Positions 15,538-24,735 of a DNA stretch of 64,000 nucleotides are shown piece by piece. The stretch is from Schlegelella_A sp036496385 (GTDB lineage: Bacteria > Pseudomonadota > Gammaproteobacteria > Burkholderiales > Burkholderiaceae_C). The translations under genes and the position numbers were made by a program. The stretch lies in the NCBI GenBank assembly GCA_036496385.1, contig DASXLD010000094.1, positions 62,001-126,000 of the forward strand. The letters run 5' to 3'. The first letter of the stretch is position 1. Each line of letters begins with the position of its first letter. The notes beneath the pieces were generated by a model. The model was not told where the DNA came from. It saw nothing but the letters and a program-made list of their open reading frames with translations, and made no database searches.

Positions 15538-18280
15538 GTCGGGCCTCCTTGGCCGGCAACGGCGCGACGTAGCCGATGACGAGCATCAGCACGCCGACGC
15601 CGATGAACGAGACGATCCGGGTCACGCTGCCGCTGCCGGAGAGATCGACGACGAGCAGCTTGACGACGACCGCGGCGAGCAGCCCCGCGCCGGCGATCCA
15701 CGGCAGCCGTGCGCTGCGCGCTGCGCCGAGCCACATCGCGACGAGCGCGATCGCGGTCCAGAGCAAGGTGATTCCGGTCTGCACGGCGAGCGAGCCGAGC
15801 CAGGCATCGACGTGGTACGGGACGCCGCCGTAGTGGTGAAAGCCGCGCACGAGGATCGCGTTCAGCCACACGAAGCCGGCGCCCGCCGCCATCGCGAGCG
15901 ACCAGCGGGCGATGCGGCCCGAGCTTTTCAACCAGAGCAAGGTCGCGGCGAGCGCGACACCGATGCCGAGGTCGAGCGGGTTGAGAAGCGGGACGTGCGG
16001 CAACGGCGCCGCCGAGCCGTCGGAGGCGACGTTGGCGACCAGCGTCCACAGCCAGAGCGCTGCTGCGAGCACTGCGGCGGCGCTGCCGCGGTACGCCTCG
16101 GGCAATGCGCGTACCGGCCATGTCCGCGCCGTCGCGGGACGCGGCAGGACGAGCAACAGGGCCGCGGGAACGAGCAGCCAGCCGAGCCACGGCCACGCGC
16201 TCGCCGCATCGCCCCAGCGGGCCGTGACGGCGCGGCCGAGCAGCGCGCCGACGAGCGCGAGGGTGACGACGCCGAGCGCGTGGTCGACGTGGCCGACCAG
16301 GCGGGGCCAGAACGGCGCGGCGAAGCGCAGCACGACCGCGTGCGCGATGAAGGCGAGCGGCCATGCCCACCAGCCGCCGTCTGCGACCGGGTTCGCGAGC
16401 ATCGCGGCGGTGAGGAGCGCAAGCGCGAACGCGATCGGCGCGTGTGCGAGCGCCGGCCAGGCGATTGCCGGCCACGCGAGCCGCCGCGCCAGCGCGGCGT
16501 AGAGCATGGCGACGGCGCTGGCGGCGGCGAGCGCCGCGGCGACCTGGAATCGCGACGGCACGAAAGCGTCGATCTCGATCGTCGCGGTGGCGACGAGCCA
16601 GAGCGTCGCGAACGCGATCAGGAGCGCCTCGCACGCCTCCTCGCCGGCGCCGAGCCGCCCGGCGCGACGGCCGCGGTCGACGAAGGCGGCGGCGGCGAGC
16701 GACGCCGTGGCGGCCATCAGGCCATTGAACAGATAGACATTCAGCACCGACGCCGGCGCGCCGTAGCGCTGGTGGCCGACAAGCATCGCCAGCCCGGCGA
16801 TCGTGAGAAGGAGGTAGCCGAACGCGCGCGGCAGGCCGCGCCGCTGGCGAAAGCCGATCCAGACGAGGCCGGCACCTTCGAGCGTCCACGCGCCCGCGGT
16901 GCTGCGCTCGTCGAGCGCGAACGGAATGACGAGCGTCAGGAAGACGGTCGCGATCGCGAGCGTCGCCTCGAACGTGATGCCGAGCTCGGGTTTGCGTCGC
17001 ATCCACGCCGCGAGAAGGACATAGAAGGCCGCAAGCCCGAGCGCGGCCAGCGCGGCGCCGTACGGCGTGCCGCGGACGAGGCCGTATTCGAGCGCGAAGG
17101 TGACCGTCGGCAGGCCGAACAGCAGGCTGCTGTTGACCCATCGCTCGCGGCCGGGCAATGGCGCAGCACCGATCGGCGCCTGGAGCGCCAGCTGACGCGC
17201 CGGCAGGACGAGGATGGTGACGAAGAGCAGGAAGAACGCGACCAGAAACGCCTGGCTGGTGGCGTAGTTCTCGGGCCGGTACTGGAGCACCCCCCACGCG
17301 GTTGCGACCAGGAAGGTGGCGACGAAGCCGACCAGGTTGAGCAACCGCCACGTCTTCGACCAGGCGACGAGCGCGATGCCAGCGTCGAGCACGAGGTAAT
17401 ACGTGAAGAGCGCGACGTGGTCGTTCGATCCGGTCGAGACGATGAGCGGCGTCGCGAAGCCGCCGAGCGCGCCGACGACGGCGAGCGAGCGCGCGTCCTG
17501 CAACACCGCGAGCGCGGCGGCGAGCGCGGCAACCGCGACCATGAGAACGAACGCCGGAGTCGCAGCGAGTACGCCGTAGTAGCGAAACGCGGCGAACAAC
17601 GTCAGGTAGAGCACCGCGACCGCGCCGCCCTGCAGCACCTGGGCGTAGTCGGGGCGGGTGACGCGCAGCCGCCAGCCGAAGCCGAGCAGCACGATCGCCG
17701 CCGCTCCGATCGCGGCGAGGCGCACTTCGACCGGCAAGTGGGCGTGCTCGCTCGCGTACTTGGCGAGGAACGCGAGGCCGATGAACAGGATGCCGACGCC
17801 GACCTTGACGATCGTGTTGCCGCCGAAGAGCCACTGCCGCACCGGCTCGAGCAGGTCGCGCGATCGTGCACCCGGGGCGTCGTCGCCGACGATCGGCGGG
17901 CGCGCCGTGGCGCCAGCGGCAAGCGGTTCTTGCCCCGACGCTGCGCTTGCGACCGGCTCGACTGCGGCGAAGGAGGCTGCTTCGCCGGCGAACGCCGCCG
18001 CAACCACGATCGGCTGCGCCGCCGCGCCGGCTGTCGGTGCGGCCACGCTGGCAGCCTCTGCCGTGCGCGCTGGCGCGGCTTCGTCGGCGACGCCCAGCGG
18101 CTCCGCCGCGACGGCGGCGAGCGGCGTCGCGGCACGCCTGCGCAAGGCCTCGATCTCCCGTTGCTGGCGGAGCGACCGCACGATGAGCCAGCCGAACAGC
18201 GCGCCGGCGAGCGCGCCCGCCTCGCCGCTCGCGGCAGCGCCGACAAGCGCGCCGACAACGATCGCGACCACCAGCATCAT
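15524..18280 (-). CDS. DUF2339 polytopic membrane protein
   Basis: 918 residues. The ATG at 18280 is preceded by GGGAGG at a spacing of 5 nt; the frame is open further upstream only as an artefact of GC content. The N-terminal helix (MLVVAIVVGALVGAAAS) is followed by a ~130-residue Ala/Pro-rich linker. The conserved start of the domain comes next (QWLFGGNTIVKVGVGILFIGLAFLAKY, register only), then some two dozen transmembrane segments to the C-terminus. The large size and helix count are typical of DUF2339. Its partner, a DUF3999 gene, overlaps its 3' end. Substrate or activity is unknown. Confidence 0.88.
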   Translation of the reverse strand: MMLVVAIVVGALVGAAASGEAGALAGALFGWLIVRSLRQQREIEALRRRAATPLAAVAAEPLGVADEAAPARTAEAASVAAPTAGAAAQPIVVAAAFAGEAASFAAVEPVASAASGQEPLAAGATARPPIVGDDAPGARSRDLLEPVRQWLFGGNTIVKVGVGILFIGLAFLAKYASEHAHLPVEVRLAAIGAAAIVLLGFGWRLRVTRPDYAQVLQGGAVAVLYLTLFAAFRYYGVLAATPAFVLMVAVAALAAALAVLQDARSLAVVGALGGFATPLIVSTGSNDHVALFTYYLVLDAGIALVAWSKTWRLLNLVGFVATFLVATAWGVLQYRPENYATSQAFLVAFFLLFVTILVLPARQLALQAPIGAAPLPGRERWVNSSLLFGLPTVTFALEYGLVRGTPYGAALAALGLAAFYVLLAAWMRRKPELGITFEATLAIATVFLTLVIPFALDERSTAGAWTLEGAGLVWIGFRQRRGLPRAFGYLLLTIAGLAMLVGHQRYGAPASVLNVYLFNGLMAATASLAAAAFVDRGRRAGRLGAGEEACEALLIAFATLWLVATATIEIDAFVPSRFQVAAALAAASAVAMLYAALARRLAWPAIAWPALAHAPIAFALALLTAAMLANPVADGGWWAWPLAFIAHAVVLRFAAPFWPRLVGHVDHALGVVTLALVGALLGRAVTARWGDAASAWPWLGWLLVPAALLLVLPRPATARTWPVRALPEAYRGSAAAVLAAALWLWTLVANVASDGSAAPLPHVPLLNPLDLGIGVALAATLLWLKSSGRIARWSLAMAAGAGFVWLNAILVRGFHHYGGVPYHVDAWLGSLAVQTGITLLWTAIALVAMWLGAARSARLPWIAGAGLLAAVVVKLLVVDLSGSGSVTRIVSFIGVGVLMLVIGYVAPLPAKEARHAIV

Positions 18281-18420
18281 GAAAACCTCCCTGGTCTTCG
18301 GTGCGGCGCACTCTAGCAGCGGCATCGCGGTGCAAACGCCCGCCGACGGGGGGATCGGCACCGGCATGTGCACAAGTCGCCGCCGGCGCGACGAGCGGTA
18401 GCGCCGCGCGCGACCGCGCC

Positions 18421-19509
18421 TCAGCGGCAATCGACGCGGACGATCCTGCCGACGAGCCCGAGCGACTGCGTCATGACGTCGCCGAAGAACTCGGCGTCGC
18501 TGACGAACGAGAGCGAGCCGGCGAGGCGGAAGCGGTTCACGGCGTGAGGATGGTCGCGCACGTTCATGAACGTGAGGCGACGCTTGTCGCTGCCGTCGAC
18601 GTTCATGATCCACCAGTCGGCGCCCTGCAGCTGGAACGGGAAGATGTCGGCGCCGGCGCCCGTCATGTAGACGATGCTCCTGCCGTCGGGCGTGAAGGTC
18701 GGCGACTGCGCGAAGCTCTCGGTCGTGAGCTCGCGGATCGCGCCGCTCTCGATGTCCATCGTGTAGATCCGCGACGCGAACAGGTTCTTCGAGACATACG
18801 TGCTGTAGAACGCGATGGTCCGGTTGTCGCTGGCGATCGACTCGACCTCGCCGCCCTGATCGACGTCGCCGGGCAGGATGCTGCGAATGTTCTCGAGATG
18901 CGGCTGCGGCTCGACGACGAAGTCGGCGACCTTGAAGACGTAGGCGCCGGCGAACAGGTTCAGGTCCCAGAAGCGCGGCGCTCGAATGCGCTCGGTCCAG
19001 ACGAACTTGCTGCCGTCGGGCGAGAACGCGGCGTGCGTGATCGCATGGTCGTAGCCATCGGGCAACGCGTAGAGCTTCCATGCCGCGCTGCTGTCGCGGC
19101 GAACGATCCAGTAGTCGGTGTAGGCGCCGTAGCCGGGAGTCGCGTCGACCGAGCTGCGCTCGTGCTCGTTCTGCTCGACGAGCATCGCCAGCAGCTCGCC
19201 GGCGGGATGCCACGCCGCGGGAAACTGGTGACGATCGTCGCGCCATGCGGCGACGGCGACCCGCCGCTCGCGGCCGCCGTCGGCATCGGCGATGAAGGCG
19301 TGATAGTGGCCGTCCTTCTGCGGCCTGCCGTAAGCGATCGTCTGGGTCGCCGCGTTCCATTTCGCGCCGATGCGGCCGTCGCTGCCGAAGTCGGCCAGCC
19401 GTGCCGGGCCGTGGCAGGCGCTGCTCGGCGCGGCGTCGGCGCCGGCGAGCGCAATGTCGGCAGCCGCTGCGAGCGCGAGGGCGAGCGCCGCCGCCCCCGC
19501 GTGCACCAT
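18421..19509 (-). CDS. Exported TolB-like beta-propeller (PD40) protein
   Basis: 362 residues with a signal peptide (AAALALALAAAADIALA). Repeated motifs typical of PD40/WD40-like propeller blades are visible: AFSPDGSKFVWTE, TFTPDGRSIVYMTG, and INVDGS-like turns followed by KRRLTF. It resembles the TolB C-terminal propeller, but the TolB N-terminal domain is absent and no pal/tol genes are adjacent. It is probably a periplasmic binding or scaffold protein. The start codon overlaps the stop of the upstream amidase gene (TGATG), so the two are translationally coupled. Confidence 0.75.
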   Translation of the reverse strand: MVHAGAAALALALAAAADIALAGADAAPSSACHGPARLADFGSDGRIGAKWNAATQTIAYGRPQKDGHYHAFIADADGGRERRVAVAAWRDDRHQFPAAWHPAGELLAMLVEQNEHERSSVDATPGYGAYTDYWIVRRDSSAAWKLYALPDGYDHAITHAAFSPDGSKFVWTERIRAPRFWDLNLFAGAYVFKVADFVVEPQPHLENIRSILPGDVDQGGEVESIASDNRTIAFYSTYVSKNLFASRIYTMDIESGAIRELTTESFAQSPTFTPDGRSIVYMTGAGADIFPFQLQGADWWIMNVDGSDKRRLTFMNVRDHPHAVNRFRLAGSLSFVSDAEFFGDVMTQSLGLVGRIVRVDCR

Positions 19510-20336
19510 CAGAAGTCCAGCCGGTGCTCGAGCGCGGGAAGTTGCCGGCGGACGTCGGCGATGCGCTCGCGGCGCAGCTCGGCGACGACGATGCCCTCGC
19601 CGTCGTCGCGGCGGCAGGCGACGACTTCTCCCCAGGGGTCGACGACGAGGCTATGGCCGAACGTGCGCCGGCCGTTCTCGTGCGTACCGCCTTGCGCGGC
19701 GGCGACGACGTAGCACTGGTTCTCGATCGCGCGAGCGCGCAGCAGCACTTCCCAGTGGGCAAGTCCGGTGGTGTAGGTGAAGGCGGCGGGCACCGAGAGG
19801 AGATCGCAGGGTGGCCTGGCGAGCGCGCGGTAGAGCTCGGGAAAGCGCAGGTCGTAGCAGACGCTCAGGCCGACCCTCCAGCCGTCGGCATCGAACGCGA
19901 CCGGCGTCCGGCCGGCCTGCAGCGTGCGTGCCTCGTCGTAGCGCTCGCGGCCGTTGTCGTATGCGAACAGGTGCATCTTGTCGTAGCGCGCGGCGAGCTC
20001 GCCGAGCGGCGAGAAGACGAGGTTGGAGTTCATGACGCGGTCGCCTGCGGTCGATGCGCCCGGCGCGGCGTCGACCGCGAGCGGCAACGTTCCGCCGATC
20101 AGCCAGACGCCGAACTCGTGCGCTGCGTCGGCCAGTGCGCGTTGGATCGGTCCCGCGCCCGCGCGTTCAGCGATGGCGAGCTTGTCGCGGTCGCTCTTGC
20201 CCATGAAGCAGAAGTACTCGGGCAGGACGACGAGCTCGGCACCCGCAGCGGCGGCGGCCGTGACAAGGCGGCGCGCAGCCGCAAGGTTGGTCTCGACGCT
20301 CGGCGTCGAGACCATCTGGACGGCAGCGATCTTCAT
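19509..20336 (-). CDS. Nitrilase-superfamily amidase (Nit1/deaminated glutathione amidase type)
   Basis: 275 residues. The Glu-Lys-Cys triad is clear: E40 in LVVLPEYFCFMGKSD, K120 in YDKMHLF, and C160 in GLSVCYDLRFPELYR. The pattern around Lys and Cys matches the Nit branch, whose best-studied member removes the amide from deaminated glutathione, a metabolite-repair reaction. Cytoplasmic. In many beta- and gammaproteobacteria this gene follows yhdP and precedes tldD; here it follows yhdP after 16 bp, but a TolB-like gene takes the place of tldD. Confidence 0.88.
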   Translation of the reverse strand: MKIAAVQMVSTPSVETNLAAARRLVTAAAAAGAELVVLPEYFCFMGKSDRDKLAIAERAGAGPIQRALADAAHEFGVWLIGGTLPLAVDAAPGASTAGDRVMNSNLVFSPLGELAARYDKMHLFAYDNGRERYDEARTLQAGRTPVAFDADGWRVGLSVCYDLRFPELYRALARPPCDLLSVPAAFTYTTGLAHWEVLLRARAIENQCYVVAAAQGGTHENGRRTFGHSLVVDPWGEVVACRRDDGEGIVVAELRRERIADVRRQLPALEHRLDF

Positions 20337-20352
20337 CTCGGGCTCCCGGACA

Positions 20353-23300
20353 TCAGCGCGTCACCGCGGGCGCCGGCTCGACGGTCGGCCCCGGATCGGC
20401 GGCAGCCGCTTCACCGAGCGGACCGTGCTCGAGTTGTTCGACCTTGGGATCGTCCCAAGGTCCGGTGACATGAAACTCGCGCGTGCTCGCCGCCATCAGG
20501 GGCTTGCGCAGAAGGTACTGGGCGAGGAAGGTGCCGAGTCCGAGCGCCGGGTTGATCACCGCCAGCCCGAGCGACGCCGTGCCGGCATTGATCTCGGGGA
20601 TGACGACGACCCGGAGGTCCTCGGTCTCGCGCTCGAGATCGGCGCTGCCTTCCATCAACACCACCGCCGCGGTGCCACGCATGCGCAGGTTGCTGGTCGA
20701 CGCCTTGCCGTCGGCAATGCGGACGTCGCCGATGACGTTGTCGAACGCGAAGCCCTCGGCGAACAGGTCGCGAAAATCGAAGGTCAGCCGACGCGGCAGC
20801 GACTGCAGGCTGAGCACGCTGAGCAGACGCGCTGCGCCCGGCCCGGCCTTCAGGAACTGGCCCGAGTCGATCGCCACCCTCACCTGCCCCGTCATCTTCG
20901 CGTAGTTGGGCGAGAACGGCGACCCGGGCCACGAGACGTCGCCGGTCATCGATCCCTTGCCGCCGCGCACCACCTGACCCATGCCGAGCCGCTCGAGCAG
21001 CGCGCCGCTGTCGCCGAGCGTCAGCGTGAAGTTCATCGACGCTCGCCGCGTCGACGCCACCGGCAGGCTCGGCGAATCGCCCCAGGTGCCGGTCGCGCTG
21101 AGCTGCGCTTCGGGCATCGTCAGGTTGAGCTTGCCGAGCTGCCATTCGCGCACGCTTTCGCGGTTGGCGACGGCGCGGTTGGTCGCCACGATCTCGAGCC
21201 GGCCGAGGCGCTTGCCGCGCATCTCGAAGTCGTCGACGGCGATGTCGAGCGCGGGAATGCTCGCAGGTTGCGTCTCGAGCAGGCTCTCGACGCGCTCGAC
21301 GTCGCCCTTCGGCAGGCTGAGCCGCGCCAGCCGCGCGAACACCCGCCCGGCGCCGGTGGCGCGGCGGGCCGGGCGGTATTCGATATAGCCCTCGAGCTCG
21401 TCGGCGTTGACATTGGCGCGCCAGACATCGTCCTGCTGCGACAGGCCGGCGGTGACATTGACGAGGTGGCGCGAACCGAGGTCGACCTCGCCTGCACGCA
21501 GGCCGATCGCATCGGGCACGTAGCCGGCGCCGCCGGCGGCATCGAAGACGAGCGGCGCGGCGGCGGCCCCGCTCGTCGCGGCATGGGCGTCGCCACCCTG
21601 GATGCGGGCGAGCGCCGCCTGCCACGTCTCGACGTCGAGGCTCTTGACGACGACGTTGGCGGCGACGCCGCTCGCCGGCAATGCCAGCGTCTCGATCGGT
21701 TCGCCCGGCAGCGGATCGGCGACGCGCTCGGCGGCGACGGGGCGCGCCTCGCCGACGCGGATCGCGCCGCGGACGACGCGCGCGACGTCGCCGCTCACCT
21801 CGCGCACGAAATACGTCTGCAATGCACCGCCCAGGTCGGCCTGAAGCGTGTCGCGCACCGGTCCCGGCGGTCCATCGGCCGCCGTCGCGGCCACTTCCTC
21901 CGGCCCCATCCGGACGCGCAGGGTCATCGGCTGCGCGGCCGTCTTGCCGAGCGGCGCAGGCAGGTCGATGGCGACCCCGACCAGGTTGCTGGCGACGCTG
22001 ACCTGCGTCCGGCCGCCGAGGAACGCGAGCGTTGCGCGGTACGAGGCCTGTCCGTTCGCAACAGTCGCCATGCGTGCGACCGTGCCGAGCTCGCTCGCTT
22101 GGCGCAACCCCTCCGCCGTCGCCGTGCCACGGCCGCTGAAGCGCTGCGCGTCGCCGCCGTTCAATCCGCCGCTCGAGCCGCCTTCGAACGCGAGCTCGCC
22201 GCCGAGCGCGTGCGCGCTCGCGCCGCTGACGGTGAAGCCGCGCTGCGAGAAGTCGATCCGTCCCTTGGCCGCACCGAGCAGCGGCGTGTCGGGCGATATC
22301 CGGATGTCGTTGCCGGCGAGGACGACGCGGCCCGCGGCGACTGTCTCCGAAGGACGCGTCAGCGGCACGCCGAGCGCGAGCTTGAGTTCGGCAGCGCCGG
22401 TCGCGCTGGCAGCCGCGAGTGCCTTGCCGGTCCAGCGACCGATGGGCGTCGTGTCGACAAAGCGGAGCATGTCGGTGAGCGGGCCGACCGCACTGCCTTC
22501 GATCTCGAGGCGCGCCCGGCTGCCGAGCTCCGCGATCCGTCCTTGGATGCCGCTCCATTCGACGTTGCCGAGCTGCGCCTTCGCATTGCGGATGTCGAGC
22601 GTGGTGCGGTCGACGACCAGCTCGCCCGACGCGCGCGTCAGCGGCGGCCACGACTCGCGCGCCGCCGCCCCGGCCGGCCGCGGCGTGGCCTCGTCGGGGA
22701 TATAGGCGAAGGTCAGCCCCTCGAGCTTGGCGGCGATGCGAAAGTCGGCGTCGCGCGCGACCCTGGGATCGTGGAACGGGAAATCGTAGAGGTCGCCGCG
22801 GATGCGAAACGTCGCGCTCGCGATCGTCCCCTCGCGCACCGCGGCGGCGACGTAGCTGCGCACGCCCTCGGGCAGGCCGAGCGGCAGGTAGCGCGCGGTG
22901 CGCGCGGCGACACCGTCGCTCAGACGGCCATCGAGCTCGAGCTGGCCGGGATAGCGGCCGCCGCGGCCGAAGCCCGTGCCCGGGCCCGAGCGCCAGGTCG
23001 CGCTCAGCTCGCCTTTCGCGTCGGCGTTGGCGAAGGTGGCGTCGGCAACCTTGACGCTGACCTTCGGCGCTGCGTCGCCCGACCCGCGTTCGACCTTCCA
23101 CGCCAGCCGCGCGTCAAGCCCGTCGAGCGGCAGCTCGCGCTCGGCGAAGACGCCCGGCAGGTCGAGCTTGCCGGCGCGGACGTCGATGTGCGCTTGGCCG
23201 CCGGTCTCCGTCGCTTCGAGCTGCAGATCGGCGTTGGCAAGGCCGGGCCGCCCGATCCCTTCGGGCTCGGGCGAAGGCTTGGCCGCGAGCGAGAGCTCGC

Positions 23301-24600
23301 TCAGCCGTCCCTTGACGCGGTATCGCTCCGGCGCGTCGAGAGGACCGTCCCAGCGCGTCTTCAGCTGCGTGATGACGCCGCGCGGTCGGAGGTCGGCGAG
23401 CAGCTCGCGCACCGCCGCGCCGATCGGCACTCGGCTCGCGATCTCGGCGATGACGCCGACGTCGAGTCGGTCGGCGTCGAACTCGCCGCCGCTGATCGCG
23501 CCGCGCTCGTCCCAGCGCCACATCGCACGAAGGTCGCCCTGCGGCCAGCTCAGGCCGTCGCCGGTGCGAAAGCCGAAGCGATGCACGGCGACCGCCATCC
23601 TGTCGTCGCTCTTCTCGGCGTCGATGCGGCCGGCGACCTGCTCGAACTCGAGCGGCTCGACGCTTTTGTCGAGTCGCAGCGCCACCGCGCGCAATGCGAG
23701 ATCGACCGAGCCGCTGGTCGCCTGGCCTTCCTTGACGTCGAACCAGCCACGCAGCGCGCCGTTGCCTTCGCTGAGATCGAACGGCAGCGTGACGCGTCGG
23801 CGCAGCTCGCTCAGATCGGCGCGCGGCAGCTCGACGTAGGCGACCCCGCTCCAGCGCCGCCATTCGCTGGCGCGCGCGAACAGCGGCTGCGTGAATCGCC
23901 CGCGCAGGCTGAAGCGATCGCCCCAACCCGGCGGCGGCGTCGCGTCGATCCGCAGGTCGTGCTCGCGCAAGCCGTTGCGAACGACGAGATCGACGTCGGC
24001 GAGCGCAAGGGGCTCGCCGTCGCGCGTCTCGTCGATCCAGCGCACCGTGCCGGCCCGGATCACGAACTCGTGCTGCTTGAAGAACCAGTCGGCGGCCGTG
24101 TCGTCGTCGGCGCCGCCTTGCGAATGGGCGAAGTCGAGGCCCGCGATGCGGATGCGACCGCTCTTGTCGCGGCGCACGTCGAGGCTCGCACCATCGATCA
24201 GCAACTGCGCGAAGCGGGGCTCGAGCGCAAGCAGCGAGCGCGGCGAGAGCGCGGCGAAGACGCGCGGCAGGACGAGAGCGACGCGCTGCTCGGCATCGAG
24301 GACGCGGACGTCGCGCAGCTCGACCTGCGGCACCCAACCGCTCGAGTGCGCGGCGATCGCACCGATCCGGATCGGGGTGCCGAGCACGGCGCTGGCGCGC
24401 GCCTCGATCTGCGGGCGCCAGTCCTCGATGTGCGGCAGAATCAGCCAGTGAAGTGAGAGCCAGCCCACGAACAGCACCAGCCAGGCCGTGAGGAACAGCC
24501 ACAGCAGTGCCCGCCACGTCCAGCGCAAGGGCGCCCAGCGCGTCCGGCCGGCGCTGCGCGAAGAGGGGCCTGCGGCACCGGGAAGCGGGTTCGAAGACAT
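20353..24600 (-). CDS. yhdP: YhdP family AsmA-like envelope lipid-transport protein
   Basis: 1415 residues, a little longer than E. coli YhdP (~1270). One N-terminal transmembrane helix (about residues 29-52) is followed by a very long periplasmic beta-rich region of the DUF3971/AsmA type with many VxLxxxRxxxD-like repeats. The C-terminal AsmA_2-like part includes ADLERETEDLRVVVIPEIN. In E. coli, YhdP, TamB and YdbH act as bridge-like proteins moving phospholipid to the outer membrane. It is first of a minus-strand cluster with nit and a TolB-like gene, and divergent from glnE (135-bp gap), the usual betaproteobacterial arrangement. Confidence 0.9.
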   Translation of the reverse strand: MSSNPLPGAAGPSSRSAGRTRWAPLRWTWRALLWLFLTAWLVLFVGWLSLHWLILPHIEDWRPQIEARASAVLGTPIRIGAIAAHSSGWVPQVELRDVRVLDAEQRVALVLPRVFAALSPRSLLALEPRFAQLLIDGASLDVRRDKSGRIRIAGLDFAHSQGGADDDTAADWFFKQHEFVIRAGTVRWIDETRDGEPLALADVDLVVRNGLREHDLRIDATPPPGWGDRFSLRGRFTQPLFARASEWRRWSGVAYVELPRADLSELRRRVTLPFDLSEGNGALRGWFDVKEGQATSGSVDLALRAVALRLDKSVEPLEFEQVAGRIDAEKSDDRMAVAVHRFGFRTGDGLSWPQGDLRAMWRWDERGAISGGEFDADRLDVGVIAEIASRVPIGAAVRELLADLRPRGVITQLKTRWDGPLDAPERYRVKGRLSELSLAAKPSPEPEGIGRPGLANADLQLEATETGGQAHIDVRAGKLDLPGVFAERELPLDGLDARLAWKVERGSGDAAPKVSVKVADATFANADAKGELSATWRSGPGTGFGRGGRYPGQLELDGRLSDGVAARTARYLPLGLPEGVRSYVAAAVREGTIASATFRIRGDLYDFPFHDPRVARDADFRIAAKLEGLTFAYIPDEATPRPAGAAARESWPPLTRASGELVVDRTTLDIRNAKAQLGNVEWSGIQGRIAELGSRARLEIEGSAVGPLTDMLRFVDTTPIGRWTGKALAAASATGAAELKLALGVPLTRPSETVAAGRVVLAGNDIRISPDTPLLGAAKGRIDFSQRGFTVSGASAHALGGELAFEGGSSGGLNGGDAQRFSGRGTATAEGLRQASELGTVARMATVANGQASYRATLAFLGGRTQVSVASNLVGVAIDLPAPLGKTAAQPMTLRVRMGPEEVAATAADGPPGPVRDTLQADLGGALQTYFVREVSGDVARVVRGAIRVGEARPVAAERVADPLPGEPIETLALPASGVAANVVVKSLDVETWQAALARIQGGDAHAATSGAAAAPLVFDAAGGAGYVPDAIGLRAGEVDLGSRHLVNVTAGLSQQDDVWRANVNADELEGYIEYRPARRATGAGRVFARLARLSLPKGDVERVESLLETQPASIPALDIAVDDFEMRGKRLGRLEIVATNRAVANRESVREWQLGKLNLTMPEAQLSATGTWGDSPSLPVASTRRASMNFTLTLGDSGALLERLGMGQVVRGGKGSMTGDVSWPGSPFSPNYAKMTGQVRVAIDSGQFLKAGPGAARLLSVLSLQSLPRRLTFDFRDLFAEGFAFDNVIGDVRIADGKASTSNLRMRGTAAVVLMEGSADLERETEDLRVVVIPEINAGTASLGLAVINPALGLGTFLAQYLLRKPLMAASTREFHVTGPWDDPKVEQLEHGPLGEAAAADPGPTVEPAPAVTR

Positions 24601-24735
24601 GACGACAGCGCTCAGACCGCGGGCCGTTCGTTGCCAGGGCGGTCGCCTCCTCGTCCGGCGCGGGATCCAGCGACCGGCGCTGCAGCGACGACGCGCGCGG
24701 GTCGGTTCAATCTAGCACAGACCCGGCGCGAGACG

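Noticed and set aside
15503..18316. 937-codon plus-strand frame opposite the DUF2339 gene
   Set aside because: Composition dominated by Arg, Asp and Glu with no domain; it mirrors the codon bias of the real gene.
20023..24456. 1477-codon plus-strand frame opposite yhdP
   Set aside because: Same type of antisense shadow; no start signal, signal peptide or motif.
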